Assembly: GCA_021502835.1 (NCBI GenBank)
Contig: JAKFGP010000028.1
Coordinates: 82,442-146,441, forward strand
Reading direction: 5' to 3'
From: Streptomyces thinghirensis
GTDB taxonomy: Bacteria; Actinomycetota; Actinomycetia; Streptomycetales; Streptomycetaceae
DNA: 64,000 nt
Within the stretch, counting starts at the first letter, position 1. Each line of letters starts with the position of its first letter. Shown in pieces: positions 30,390 to 41,853 of this stretch. The notes under the pieces are model-generated. The model saw only the letters and a list, made by a program, of their open reading frames with translations. It was not told where the DNA came from and did not search any database. Position numbers and translations under genes: made by a program.

Positions 30390-31579
30390 GAGCCGGGGTT
30401 GGTCCCCGCCGGCCGGGACAGCAGGTCCCGCAGCGTCGCGAAGGACTGCTCCCAGGTCCATTCCGTACGCACCCAGTGCCGTCCTTTCCCGCCCATCTCA
30501 CGGGCGAGCCCGGGGTTGCGCAGGAGCCTGGATCAGACGGTCCGCCGTCGCCGCCACCGAGCGGCCGTCGACGACATGTCCCGTCTCGCCGTCGCGCACG
30601 GCGTCCGGGGCGCCGCCCGAGTCGCCCGCCACGACCGGGAGCCCGGACGCGGCGGCCTCCAGGTAGACGATGCCCAGGCCCTCGACCTCCAGGCCGCGCC
30701 TGCGTGTACGGCAGGGCATCGCGAACACGTCGGCTGCGGCGTAGAACGGTGGGAGCGCGTCGTGGCGGTGGCCACCGGCGAGGACGACCGAGTCCAGTAC
30801 CCCTCGGCCGAAGCCAGTTGACGGAGCGCGGGCGCGTACGGGCCGTCGCCGACCAGGAGCAGTACGGCGTCGGGGACCGCCCTGCGCACCCACCGCAGCG
30901 CCCTGATCAGGGTGTCCCGCGCCCCTTGCGCGGGACCAGCCTGGCAGCGCAAAGGATCACCGGGCGGCGGCCCAGGCCGTACCTGGCTCTGATCGGGCCG
31001 CCGTCCAGGGCCGGGCGGAAGACCGTGGTGTCCACGCCGGGGGACCAGGCAGAACGGTTCGGGTCCCGGGCGCGAGGGCCGCCTCGATGGGGCCCCTGGT
31101 GCTCGCGCTCAGCCAGGTCAGCGTGTCCACCTCCACGCGCCGACGCGGCGGCAGCAGGCCCCGGGCGCCGGGGGTGCGGGCCCACCACACCTCGTGGCCG
31201 TGGGTGGTGGCGGACGGCGGTACGGACACCCGCCGTACGCCGGAGCCGGCCCGCCATCAGCCCGAGGGCGCAGCCGCGCCGAACCACCCCGGTCGCAGCC
31301 GTACCGGCGGGCCACGGACGCGGCGTGTGCGGTGGCGCGGGGCGTGGGCAGGAGGGTGCGGGCACGGTGGCGGATCACCGGGTACGGGAAGGGGCCGCCA
31401 GGTTCCGCCGAGGCCGCCGGTGCCTCCGGTGGTGCGGGTGCTGTCGGTGCCGAGGTGAACACGACCACCTCGTCGGGCGGAAGCGGTCGGCCAGTTCCCG
31501 GACGAAGGTCTCGGTGCACCCTGCCTGGGCGGGAAGTCGTTGGTGACGATCAGGGTGCGGGCAGGGGCTTCGTCTTCAT
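30386..31579 (-). CDS. GT4-family glycosyltransferase (PimB-like mannosyltransferase type)
   Basis: Cytoplasmic-face glycosyltransferase using a nucleotide sugar. ATG at 31579: MKTKPLPAP, then TLIVTNDFPPRQGG in a restored frame, the standard N-terminus of this group, with FVRELADRFPPDEVVVFTSA. C-terminal Rossmann domain: RPVILCAARLVPRKG, AVPDAVLLLVGDGPYAPALR, ALPPFYAAADVFAMP, EGLGIVYLEAAASGLPVVAG with the donor-binding Glu, and SGGAPDAVRDGETGHVVDGR. About 397 codons. Breaks near 31540, 31420, 31300, 31250, 31060, 30930, 30800 and 30515. It overlaps the upstream GT87-like gene (ATGA), so the two probably build one glycan. Confidence 0.85.
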
Positions 31580-32704
31580 GCGACGACCGCCTTCCGCGCG
31601 GAGGGGAGGCAGCGGCCTACGGGCCCGCCGACCGGTGGGCCAGACGCCCAGCACCAGCGGATAGACCAGGTAGCCGGAAGCGCGTCGCCGGCATCAGGGC
31701 CGCCGCCAGGCTGAGGCCGAGCGCGAGTCGCGCCGCCGCCGCCCGGCCACCGTCGACGGAGGGCGCACCGCTAGCGAGAGCGATTATAGGCGCCGCACCG
31801 AGAGGCGCGACGGCGATCACCGCGCGCCGCCGGGGAGGTGCACCGCCAGCAGATGTCCGGGCGGCGGTTCCGCGGCGGGGGAGACGGTGGCGGTCAGGCC
31901 GAGCGGGAAGGCGACGACACCCCGGTAAAGCCGGCGGGGCCGGCGAGCGGTGAAGGGCAGTACCGCCGCCGCGTCGCGGTGGACAGGTCACCACGGCCGC
32001 GCACCGCAGGGGCCGGCCGCCTCCGAGTACGGCGATCAGGGCGAGGGCCACGGGAGCGCGGGCCAGGCGGTCCACTTGAGGGCGGCGGCGGCTCCGAGAG
32101 CGCCAGGCCCGCCCGGCCCGGACGCCCCCTGCCCGGCAGTGAGGCACGCCGAGACACATCAGCCCGGCCACCGGCAGGATCGGATCCCGCCCACCGCGAG
32201 GGGCAGCGCGATCAGTGCGGGCAGGCAAGCAGCCAGGAGCGGTTCACTCCGGCGGCGGCGAGGGAGGCGACGGAACGCGCCGCCCCAGCCACCAGCGGGC
32301 GTCCCCGGGCAGCACGCCGAAGAGCGCCATCCCCGGCAGGTAGGGGTTGAAGTCGGCCACGGCCACGGGGTCGGTGACGCGGACTTGCCGGTCGTGAGCA
32401 ACAGAAGCCCCGACCGTTCGACGACGGCGACACCTCCAACTTGCCCCAGCCCGCCGCCACCCAGCCGACGAGCAGCGGCGGAGACAGCGGCCCCTAGCAT
32501 AGCGGCCGACGCGGGCCGCGGGAGCGGGACGGGAGCCGGACGATCAGATCGCCGCCACCGCCGCGTACCTCTCGCGCCCGCCACCCACCCCCACACCCGG
32601 TGCGGGCCCCGGAAGGCCGGACGCCATCGCGAACCCCGGCGCGACGACCGCGCACCCGGTCCACGCATACCGTTCGACGCGCCTGGCGGCGTACGTCGCG
32701 GCAT
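31576..32704 (-). CDS. Multi-pass membrane glycosyltransferase-like protein (GT87/DUF2029-like), badly frameshifted
   Basis: Pieced frames give a hydrophobic protein: WTGCAVVAPGFAMASGLPG, AAMLGAAVSAAARRLG, VADFNPYLPGMALFGVLPGD, LPALIALPLAVGG, ILPVAGLMCLGV, AALKWTAWPALPVALALIAV, VVAFPLGLTATVSPA, PPPGHLLAVHLPGG, RLALGLSLAAALMPATRFGY and LVYPLVLGVWP. This pattern matches a Streptomyces integral-membrane family related to polyprenol-phosphate mannose-dependent transferases. Start (ATG 32704) and stop (TGA overlapping the GT4 ATG) are best guesses. At least ten frame breaks in about 376 codons. It may add mannose or a similar sugar at the outer membrane face. Confidence 0.5.
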
Positions 32705-32870
32705 GCTCCTCAAGGGTCTTCCTCGCGTCCGTCGACGCTAGGAATCCGCCGGGCCGGACGGCGTCAACCGGGAGGCTCCGCACCTGGGACTCAACCCGCG
32801 TGGTACGACATCCGCCCGCGGACTCGACCCGAGCGGTGACGCGCGCCGCCCCGGCCGGGATCATGGGCGC

Positions 32871-34084
32871 ATGAGTACGTCGCTTCAGCGGCGGTTCCGC
32901 GCCTGGATCTTCCACCCGCCTACCCCTGGGCCACCGGCGGTGTCCTGACCGCCGGCGCGGTCACGGAGCTGATCGTCATTCCCGGGTCCGTGACGACCAC
33001 GGTCGGGGCGCCGTGTCCGCCGCCTCGCTGATGTGGCGGCGGTCCTTCCTGCCGGTCGCGGTGCTCACGGTCGCGGCGGGGCTCTCGGGTCCGCCGGGGA
33101 CGTCAACCTGTACCTCTCTGATCGTGGGCGAGCGGGCTCGTCGGTTGCTACTCGCTCGGCCGGCACCGGTACTGCACCCCGCCGTGACCGTCGCGGGCGG
33201 CGCGCTCGGCGCCCTGTGCGTGAACCTGGTGCACATCAACACCTGGTCGCGGATGGAACTCGCCGGTGCCCGCGCTCTGGGAGAAGGGCCTGCCTAGCCT
33301 GCTCTGCCGAGTCGCTCCTGCTGACCGTGGTCGTCTTCGGGGCCGTGATGATGGGCGACGCGGTCCGCTCCCGGGAGAGACCCGCACCGAACGGCACCTC
33401 GCCCAGGCCCAGTTGATCGCGATGGAGCGACAGCAGGCCGCCGAGGCCGAGGGGCCGCCATCGCCTGCGAGCTGCACGACATCGTCTCGGCACTGAGTCA
33501 GATGATCGCCGTCCAGGCCGAGAGCGCCACCCTACACCACCCCCTCGGACTCACTCCCGAAGGCCGCGAGGGCTTCCAGCAAGATCGCCACCACGGCCCG
33601 CTCTCGATGGCAGAACTGCGCCGCCTCCTCGGCGTCCTGCGCACCTCCGAGGGCGATACGGCCCCTCACCGCCCCGCAGCCGACCCTCGACCACACCGCC
33701 GAACTGGTGGAGCAGCACCGGGCGGTGGGCGGCGTGCTGAACTGAAAGGTGTACCGGAGCGGCTGGCGCTGCCCGCCGCGTGGGAGCGTCCGCCTACCGG
33801 ATCACCCAGGAGGCGCCGACCAGCGCACGCAAGCACGCGCCCTGCGCCCGTACGGTGGTGGAGGTCGACTACGGCGCCGACCGGCTGCTCACGCTGCGCA
33901 TTCACGACGACGGATCCTGCTGGATGCCCGTCCGGACTCCGGAACAGGCGTCCCGAGTACGGGGCCACGGTTCGACCTGGAGGTGGGAGCGGGCCGCGCT
34001 GGTCGGCGCGTCGGCTCAGGCGCGGCGCGGCACCGGACGGCGGGGCTTCCCGTGGTGGAGGCGGACTCCTGGGGAGCCGGGTGA
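32871..34084 (+). CDS. Two-component sensor histidine kinase, NarL-partner type (damaged)
   Basis: ATG at 32871: MSTSLQRRFRAW. N-terminal membrane part is recovered in pieces (LMWRRSFLPVAVLTVAAGLS, GALCVNLVHINTWSRMELAG, LLTVVVFGAVMMGDAVRSRE), then a coiled linker ERHLAQAQLIAMERQQAAEA. The dimerisation box with the phosphoacceptor His is CELHDIVSH, followed by SQMIAVQAESA. The ATPase N-box is AYRITQEAPTSARKHAP, with Pro-Thr-Ser where Leu-Thr-Asn is usual; ADRLLTLRIHDDG follows. The glycine-rich G boxes are not clear. There is an in-frame TGA near 33745 and many breaks. It pairs with the regulator at 34090. Confidence 0.68.
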
Positions 34085-34089
34085 CACCC

Positions 34090-34743
34090 ATGGAGAGCGA
34101 GAGAAGGAGGACGACGAGGATCAGGGTACTGGTCGTCCATTTAATCAGGTGGTCCGTACGCACCGGCTTCGAGAACTTCTGGGCACCCAGGGGACATCGA
34201 GATCATCGGTGAGGCCGAGGACGGTACAAGCGTGCGGATCGCCAGACCCGCCCCGACCTCGCACTCCTCCTCGACATCCGATGCCGCACAGAACGGAATC
34301 GAGGCGGCCCAAGCGAGATCCCGGGTCACGTCCGGCGGCGCCGGGACGAAGGTCCTGATGCCGACGACCTTCGGCTCGACGAGTACGTGAACGACGCGCT
34401 CGCGGCCGGGGCCGGCGGCTTCCCTCAAGGTCGCCACCTTTCCCGGAACTGCCGCACGCGGGTCCGTAGGCGGACGGCAAACGCCCTGCTCTCGCCCGGG
34501 TCCCAAGCGGTTGATCGCCGAGTTCGTCCACGCGCGCGCGTCACGGCTGCCGGTCCACTCGGCGACGACCCTACGGCCAGGGAGACGGAGGTGCTGACCC
34601 TGATCGCGCGTGGTCTGTCCAACGCGGAGATCGCGGGCCGCCTCACCATCACCGATCACACGGTGAAGACCCACATCAACCGGCTGTTCGCCAAGTTGGA
34701 ACTGCGCGAGACTGGGCCCAGGCCGTGGATCGCCGCCCCATGA
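34090..34743 (+). CDS. NarL/FixJ-type response regulator (damaged)
   Basis: ATG at 34090: MESERRRTTRIRVLVV; the receiver part is recovered as IRVLVVHLIRWSVRTGFENF, IEIIGEAEDG and DEYVNDALAAGAGGF in different frames; the phosphoacceptor Asp region (LLDIR in RPDLALLLDIR-like sequence) is present near 34270. The LuxR-type helix-turn-helix is intact: ARETEVLTLIARGLSNAEIA, then RLTITDHTVKTHINRLFAKL. About 217 codons with breaks near 34145, 34185, 34230, 34265, 34370, 34430 and 34550. Target genes unknown; the neighbours are glycosyltransferases upstream and the GH3 enzyme downstream. Confidence 0.72.
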
Positions 34744-34834
34744 GCTGGGCCTGGTCTGCGCGGTGGCGGCGCCGGGGGCCCGGCGCCGGTAGACACCCGC
34801 CGTGCCGGGCCCGTCCTCGCCGGCCTTCCGACCC

Positions 34835-37800
34835 TCAACTGGAGAAGCTGACGTGCGCGAGCCGCAGAGAGCCGCGCAGTCCGGATGCGGAGATCGTCAG
34901 AACGCCCCCGGCCGTCAGCGCGCGGCGCCGAGTTCCACGTAGTCGTACGGTCCTGGTGTGGCGCGTCCGGTGATCCGCACCGCCAGGACCTGCCGCCGTC
35001 GAGGGCGATCTCCACGGTGCCCTCGCTCCCCGCCACCGTCACCGTCACCCCGGTGACTCTAGGGGCCGAAGTCGCAGTCGCGGTAGAGCAGTTGGCCCGC
35101 GCCGCCCGCCACCGGCGTCACCGCGTCGTCCGTGGCCCGGGTCCGGTCGACGATCTCCGTGCCGCTCTTGATCGTCGAAGTCGACGGCCGCCAGGCCTGC
35201 TTCGCGGACCGGGCGGCGGCGCGGCGGGCTCGCCGGTCGAGTGTCACGGGTGGCCGACAGACGGACGTCCTCGGCTGGAGGCACCCGCCAGCAGGGCGTA
35301 CGGGCCCGGCCCAGCCGCCACCGGTCGTGCGCCACGTCCCAGAACGCGAAGGCGGACAGCGGGAGTTCGAAGGCCAGCCGCGCCGTGGCCCCCGGGGGCA
35401 GGGTGATGCGGCGGTGGGCCAGCAGTTCGCGGCGCGGGCGCGGGACCGACGGGGCCCCGGCGCGGCGTAGAGCTGCACCACCTCGTCGGCGGTGACGGCT
35501 CCCGTGTTGGTGACCGTGAAGGACACGGACACCTCCCCGTCCGCCACCCGCGCGTCGCCAGGTCCGCGTACGAGAAGGACGCGTACGACAGACCGTGCCC
35601 GAAGGGGAACAGCGGCGTCCCTCGAAGTACAGGTAGGTCTGGCGGCCGCCGATCACGTCGTAGTCGAGCAGGTCCGGCAGGTCGGCGTCGTCCGCGTACC
35701 AGGTCCGCGGGAGCGCCTGGCGGGGGAGACGTCCTCGGCCAGGACCCGGGCTAGCGCGGTGCCGGCCGCCTGGCTCGCCGTGCGGGTCCAGAGCACCGCC
35801 GGGAGCACCTCCGCGTCGACGGCGTACGGGTAGGCGGACACCAGCGTCAGCATCGGTGCTCGCTGGCGGCGCGAGCCGCGCGCAGCAGGTGTTCCTGGTG
35901 GTCGGGCAGCCTGCAGGGTCGTACGGTCCTCGGTCTCCCGGCCGTTGATGTGGGTCGTTGCCCGCCACCACCACGACCACGTCGGCTCTCCGCCGCCACG
36001 GCGCGTCACCGCGTCCTCGCCGCGCTCGGTGACGACCAGCTCGAAGACCTCCTGGGCCTCGCGTTCGGAGGTGGCCTCCACGGAAGGGCCGAGGAGGTCT
36101 CCACGGAGGGGTCCGAGGCGGCAACCTTCACGCCGTCGGCGGCGACATGGACGCACGACCCGTTCCCGCGTGCTGGAGGAGGTGCCCGTTCCCGTGGGGT
36201 TCCAGGGGGAACGTCTCCTGCACGACCCAGCCGCCGGGCTGGTCGGCGGAGGCGCGGAGGTAGCCGTCCTCGGCGACCAGAGGTAGTGGCCGTCGGGTGC
36301 GCGCAGGGTGAGGACGCCCCGCCCCAGTCGACGAGCGCGAGTTCGGTGCCGTGGCGTCGGTGGTGAGGGGCGGCAGGTCGGTGCGGCCGGCCAGCAGGGG
36401 CCGGGTCGAGGGCGCCCGGTGCCGCGCGCGCGTCGCCGGGGAGTCGTCCGACGGGAGCATCGCAGGAACGTACCGCGGCGGTTCAGCCGGACCCGGTCCA
36501 CGCCCTCCGCGAAGCTCCCGCGTTCGGCGCCGAACCGCTCGTACAGGCCCTCCAGCGGGGTGAACGGTGGATGAGCGTGCCGCTGTACCAGTCGAGCTGG
36601 CACTCGTCGGCGAGCAGCCCGACGACCGCGACCCGGGCGCCGGGGGCCAGCGGCAGCACGCCGTCGTTCTTGAGCAGGACGATCCGCCTGCTCGGCCGTC
36701 TCCAGTGCCAGCGCCCGGTGCTCCGGCGTCTCGAAGCCGGCGGCCGCGTCTCCGCGGTGACGGCGTACGGGTCGCCCTGGGTCGAACTCGCCGAGCCGGA
36801 ACGGACCGACAGCTGCCGGCGCACGGCCGCGTCGATGTCGGCTCTGGTGAGGAGGCCCTGGTCGAGGGCGCCCCGTACGCGGGCGACGATCCTCGAGGAG
36901 TCCGTGCCGGGTCGGCGATGTCCACCCCGGCCCGCAGCGCGGCGGCGGTCGCCTCCTCGGGGTGTCGGCGCAGTGCTCGGAGTCGACCAGGTTGGACGGG
37001 CGCCCGCGTCCGAGCAGACCAGGAGATCGGCCTCCGTCCAGCGCGCAGCTGCCGGTTCAGGTACGGGGAGACGTGGTTGGGGCGGCCGTTGACCAGGTGT
37101 GCCGCCGGCATCACCCCGGCCACCGCGCCTGCCTCGACCTGTCTCGCGGAAGGCACGCAGGTCGTACTCGTTCAGGATGGGGGCGACGGACGCCGAGGAC
37201 GTGTCCCGGTCGGTCTGTTGTTGTGCGCGAGCCAGTGCTTGAGGACGGGCGCCGCGCCAGTACGTCGGATGCTCGCCGGCAGGCCGCGGTGCGGTAGGCG
37301 GTGGCGATGGCCGAGGTGAGTCCGGGTCCTCGGAGTAGCCCTCCTCGTTCCGGCCCGACAGGGGTGGCGCAGTAGGTTCACGGTCGGGGACCAGACGTTG
37401 AGGCTGACGTGTCGTCGCGGGTGCGCATCGCCCGAGCTCCTGGACACCGCCTCGCCGACCCGGCGCACCAGGTCCTCGTTTCAGGTGGCGCCGATCCCCA
37501 CGGCCTGCGGAACACGGTCGCCGGCCCATCCAGGCCACGCCGTGCAGCGCCTCCTGGCCGGTGCGGAAGGCGGCGATGCCGAGCTGTTCCATGGCGGGCC
37601 CGAACTGGTGCAGGAACTCCGGTCTCTCGTCGAGCGTGAGCCGCGACATCAGGTCGTCGACCGCTTCGCGAACGGCAGACGCGGATCACGGAAAGGCGGC
37701 GTGGGCGGCGTGGGTGCGGTCCCGTGGAGTTCCCTTGCGATGGAGCGCCAGGCGCTTTCAGCGCTTGATGCTCAGTCGACCCGGGGGTGGTGCTCGTCAC
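34835..37800 (-). CDS. GH3 family beta-glucosidase with PA14-like insert and C-terminal carbohydrate-binding region
   Basis: Releases beta-linked glucose (or xylose) from oligosaccharides. GTG at 37800 (VTSTTPGSTEHQALKAPGAP); a start nearer SRLTLDERPEFLHQF is possible. (alpha/beta)8 domain: ALHGVAWMG, YSEDPD, LKHWLAHNN, VAGVMPAAHLVNG, and the nucleophile motif CSDAGA. Second domain: LTRADIDAAVRRQLSV, IVLLKNDGVLPLAPGARVAV. A beta-rich insert with WVVQETFPLEPHGNGHLL is followed by VVVVAGNDPHINGRE, LYFEG then PFGHGLSYASF in pieced frames, an Fn3-like domain (VSVSFTVTNTGAVTADEVVQ), and a final module resembling CBM6 (GSEGTVEIALDGG). About 988 codons, no signal peptide, so cytoplasmic. More than 20 frame breaks. 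It faces the sugar importer divergently across a LacI-type operator. Confidence 0.85.
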
Positions 37801-37942
37801 TTCCGCGCATCACCTCCGACTTCTCACCGCAACCCAAGCGTCACATGAGCTGGTTCGGCCGACCTCGCCCTCCCGATACCTCGGAGGAATTCTGGAAGCG
37901 ACTCTGTGCACCCCCAGGCGTTCACTTAACCTCGCAGCAACA

Positions 37943-37956
37943 TCGAAGCGCTTCGA
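37943..37956. promoter_or_regulatory. LacI-family operator between GH3 gene and sugar importer
   Basis: A perfect 14-bp palindrome, TCGAAGCGCTTCGA, lies in the 315-bp gap between the divergent GH3 and binding-protein genes. The same core occurs twice before the lacI gene at 52410. Weaker look-alikes flank it: TCAGCGCTTGA near 37758-37768 (inside the proposed start of GH3) and GGAAGCGACT near 37896. Confidence 0.8.
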
Positions 37957-38115
37957 CTACGAGGCTCACATCCGGAAGTGCACCTGACGCACCTTGAGGT
38001 GCGACGGACCTGGGCCTTCCTCCGACGACCGCTTCAGCTCAGCCAGTTCCACTCGAGACACCGCAGCCGACGGCCACCGCCGGGTGTCCTGGTGCGCCAC
38101 GAAGGGCTTGACGCA

Positions 38116-39812
38116 ATGACGCCGAACGCCGCCTCCGGCCCCAGCCGGAGAAAGTTCCTCGCCTCCGGCGGTCGCCACCGCAGCGGTGGCGGGAGGGGAT
38201 GCCGCTGCTCTCCGCCTGCGGCGGGGGCGGGAAGAACGACCGCAAGGAGGGGACCACGTCGGGGAAGGACGCGCAGAAGATCCTTCCGGCCTTCGTGGCG
38301 TCGAACGTCGTGACGCCGGACATCCCCGCCAAGAACGGATCGGCGGCGGGCTTCACCAGCGATCCCCACGGCCGAGCTCAAGACGTCGGTGCCGAAGAAG
38401 CTGGGCAGCGGCGGCAAGCTCTCGGTCATGGCGCCCTTCTGGGGCACCCGCCCAAGGGCCGACAACCCGTACTACACGGCCATGAACGCGGCCACCGGCG
38501 TCGAGGTCGCCTGGCAGAACCAGGACGGCGTGACCTACGACCAGAAACTCGGCGCGGTCCTCGCCTCCAGCGACATCCCCGACGTCGTGGTCGTCCCCGG
38601 CTGGAACCTCAACGGCCGCATCCCCAGCGCCGTCAACGCCAAGTTCGCGGACCTCGGCCCCTACCTGTCCGGCGACAAGGTCAAGGACTACCCGGAACCT
38701 GGCCGCGGTCCCGACCGAGGCCTGGCAGCGCGGCATCTTCGGCGGCGTGCTCCGGGCGGTCCCGATGCCGGCCTCGTACGTCACCGACATCGCCCCGCTC
38801 TACCGCAGGGACCTTCGCGAAGAAGGGCTACTCCGTCCCGAAGAGCCCCGAGGAGTTCCTGTCCTGGGCCAAGGAGGCCACCGACGCCAAGTCCGAGCTC
38901 TGGGCCTGCGACGACATGAAGTGGACGGCGTTCAACATCTTCGGTGTCCTCTCCGGCAGCGACAAGGCGCTGGTGGAACCTGGAGGGCGACAAGCTGGTC
39001 AACCGCATCGAGACCGACGAGTACCTCGAAGCCCTGGAGTGGACACGAACGCTGTACGCCGCCGAGGTGGTCCACCCCGACGCGGTGCAGGCGCAAGGCG
39101 GGCGGCAACGCCGGCAACCGGCTCACCGCCGGGGAGATCCTGGTCTACAACCAGAACATCTCCGACTGGTGGGGCAAGACGGCCGAACAGCGCACCCAGA
39201 ACCCGGACTTCGACATCGCCGCGTTCGACATCTTCGGCGCCGACGGCGGCGACCCCCACGCTGTGGGCGGTCCAGCCGGCCAACATCTTCACCCTTCGCC
39301 AGCAAGAAGGCGGGCAAGCAGCAGATCAAGGACTTCCTCGCCTCTGCAACTACTGTGCCGCGCCGTACGGCACCAAGGAGTTCATGCTCACCGCCTACGG
39401 CGTCGAGGGCACCGACTACGACCTGAAGAGCGGCCTGCCGGTCAAGACCCAGCAGGGCGTCAACGAGGTCAACGGCGCCTTCGACTACACCGGCAACCCG
39501 CCCCGTACATCGCCTACCCCGACCTCCCCGAGGTCACCCGGGGCATGGTCGAGTGGCAGCAGCGCATGGGCGCCTTCACCAAGAAGTCCTCCTTCTTCGG
39601 GCTGACCGTCACCGAGCCCACCCCGCTGGGCCAACCTCGCCGACGACTTCGAGCAGCTGGAGGACGACGTCGTGCGCGGCCGCAAGAAGATCAGCGACGT
39701 GCAGCAGGCGGTGTCGGACTGGAAGGAGAAGGGCGGCGACGGCCTGCGGGACTGGTACAAGAAGCTGCTCGACGACAACGGCTCCAACGGCGACAACGGC
39801 ACCACGAACTGA
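38116..39812 (+). CDS. Sugar ABC transporter substrate-binding lipoprotein (LplA/aldouronate type)
   Basis: Captures oligosaccharides at the cell surface. ATG at 38116 with GAAGGG upstream: MTPNAASGPSRRKFLAS, a twin-arginine-like signal; the lipobox MPLLSACGGGG is recovered after a break near 38160. Mature protein: LPAFVASNVVTPDIPAKNGS, GVTYDQKLGAVLASSDIPDV, MDM-like DDMKWTAFNIFGVLSGS, GEILVYNQNISDWWGKTAEQ and PYGTKEFMLTAYGVEGTDYD. About 565 codons, long as is typical for the LplA group, which handles large oligosaccharides. Breaks near 38200, 38365, 38450, 38695, 38815, 38980, 39095, 39260, 39290, 39340, 39505 and 39630. First gene of the probable xyloglucan operon. Confidence 0.85.
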
Positions 39813-39846
39813 CCCCAGGCACAGGCCCGACGGCAAGGAGAAGGCC

Positions 39847-40886
39847 GTGTCGCACAGCACGGTGCCTCGGAGCAGAACCGAGGCGAAGACCCCCGAGAAG
39901 ACCCCGCGGCGGACCCGGAGCGGCCCGCCGGGGTCAAGGGCGGCAAGCGCGCGGGAGGCTGGAGCCTCCGGCTCAGATTCAGACGCGACCGCACCCTGAT
40001 CCTGATGACGCTGCCGGCGCTGCTGCTGGTCCTGGTCTTCAACTACATACCGATCCTCGGCAACGTGGTCGCCTTCCAGGACTACGACCCGTATCTCAGC
40101 GAGAACGGCTTCGTCGCCATCTTCGAGAGCCCGTGGATCGGCTTCGAGCAGTTCGAGCGGATCTTCGCGGACTCGGCCTTCTGGCACGCGGTGCGGAACA
40201 CCTTCGTGCTGTTCTTCCTCCAGCTGGTGCTCTACTTCCCGATCCCGATCATGCTCGCGCTGCTCATCAACAGCGTGGTCAGGCCCCCGGGTCCGGGCGA
40301 TCGCGCAGGCGATCATGTATCTGCCGCACTTCTTCTCGTGGGTCCTCGTCGTCACCGTCTTCATGCAGATCTTCGGTGGCGCGGGCATCATCGCGCAGAC
40401 CCTCCGCGAACACGGCTACGAGGGCTTCGACCTGATGACCAACCCCGAGGTCTTCAAGTACCTGGTCACGGCCGAGACCATCTGGAAGGACGCCGGCTGG
40501 GGCATCATCGTGTTCCTCGCCGCGCTCTCCGCCGTCTCCAACGACCTGTACGAGGCCGCCGCCATGGACGGCGCGGGACGCTGGCGGCGCATGTGGCACA
40601 TCACGCCTGCCCGCCCTGCGCCCGGTGATCGCCCTGCTGCTGGTGCTGCGCGTCGGCGACGCCCTCACAGTCGGCTTCGAGCAACTGCTGCTCCAACGAC
40701 AAGCGGTGGGTAGTCGAGGCCTCGGAAGTCCTCGACACCTACGTGTGGTGGAACGGCATCCGCAACCAGGACTTCAGCTACGCCGCCGCCGCGGGCCTCA
40801 TCAAGGGCATCGTCGGTCTGGCGCTGGTGCTGACGGCGAACAAGGTGGCCCACCTCATGGGCGAGCAGGGGGTGTACAAGAAGTGA
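39847..40886 (+). CDS. Sugar ABC transporter permease, LplB type
   Basis: First membrane subunit of the importer. GTG at 39847 with AAGGAGAAGG upstream. Long charged N-terminus, then MTLPALLLVLVFNYIPILGN, VAFQDYDPYLSENGF, FVLFFLQLVLYFPIPIMLAL and MYLPHFFSWVLVVTVFMQIF. The EAA loop is NDLYEAAAMDGAGRWRRMWH followed by LPALRPVIALLL. Ends KVAHLMGEQGVYKK. About 346 codons. Breaks near 39930, 39985, 40285, 40610 and 40690. GTGA overlap with the next permease gene. Confidence 0.9.
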
Positions 40887-41853
40887 GCGCCGTCCTCGAC
40901 ACACAGGCCGACGACCCGACGGCCGACGACACACCGGCCACGAGGAAGCCCAGCCCCTGGGCCGCCCCCGCCGCGCCCGGTGTGGGAGGAGGAACCCTCC
41001 AAGGCCGGACAGGCCGGCAAGGGCCTCGTCCTGACCCTGGCCTGCCTGGGCATCGTCTTCCCGCTGTGGATCGTCGTCGTCACCAGCCTCCAGTCGAAGA
41101 AGACCATCGACGAGGCCGGCGGCCTGGTGGTGATCCCCAAGGGCATCACCTTCGTCGCCTACCAGGAACTCCTGAGCGGCGGACAGGTCCAGCGCGCCGC
41201 CCTGGTCAGCATCGGCGTCACCGTGGTCGGCACGCTGTTCAGCATGGCGGTGTCCGTGCTGAGCGCGTACGGCCTGTCGCGCAGCGGATCACTCGGGCAC
41301 CGCTGGCTCCTGATGGCCCTGCTCACCACGATGTTCTTCGGGGCCGGTCCTGATCCCGACCTATCTGCTGGTGCAGGCGCTGGGGCTGACGGACACCTAC
41401 CTGGCGCTGATCCTGCCCAGCGCGGTGAGCGTGTTCAACATCCTGGTGCTGCGGGCGTTCTTCATGAACATCTCGCAGGAGCTGATCGACAGCGCCCGCA
41501 TCGACGGCGCCGGTGACTGGCGCATCCTGTGGAAGATCGTGATGCCGCTCTCCCGCGCGGTCCTCGCGGTGATCGCCCTGTTTTACGCCGTGGGCTACTG
41601 GAGCGCCTGGTTCAACGCGTCGATCTACCTGACCGACCAGGACATGATGCCGCTCCAGAACGTCATGATCCAGCTGGTGCAGAAGCAGGAACGACCGGTC
41701 GGGCTGTCGGCGCAGGTCAACACCGGGGAGCTGTCCGCGCTCGCGATCCAGATGGCGGTGATGGTCATGGCACTGCTGCCGGTGGCCGTGCTGTCGCCGT
41801 TCGTCCAGCGTCACTTCAAGAAGGGGATGCTCACGGGGGCGGTCAAGGGCTGA
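40883..41853 (+). CDS. Sugar ABC transporter permease, LplC/YtcP type
   Basis: Second membrane subunit. GTG at 40883 overlaps the previous stop. Helices: GLVLTLACLGIVFPLWIVVV, VSIGVTVVGTLFSMAVSVLS, HRWLLMALLTTMFFGAG and MVMALLPVAVLSPFVQ. EAA loop: ELIDSARIDGAGDWRILWKI, then VMPLSRAVLAVIALF. Ends FKKGMLTGAVKG, the usual end of this family. About 323 codons. Two breaks, near 40980 and 41345. No ATPase gene follows. Confidence 0.92.

Noticed and set aside
37756..37769. Second LacI operator (TCAGCGCTTGA) near the GH3 start
   Set aside because: Only a partial match to the palindrome and it falls within the proposed coding start; kept as a remark, not a site.
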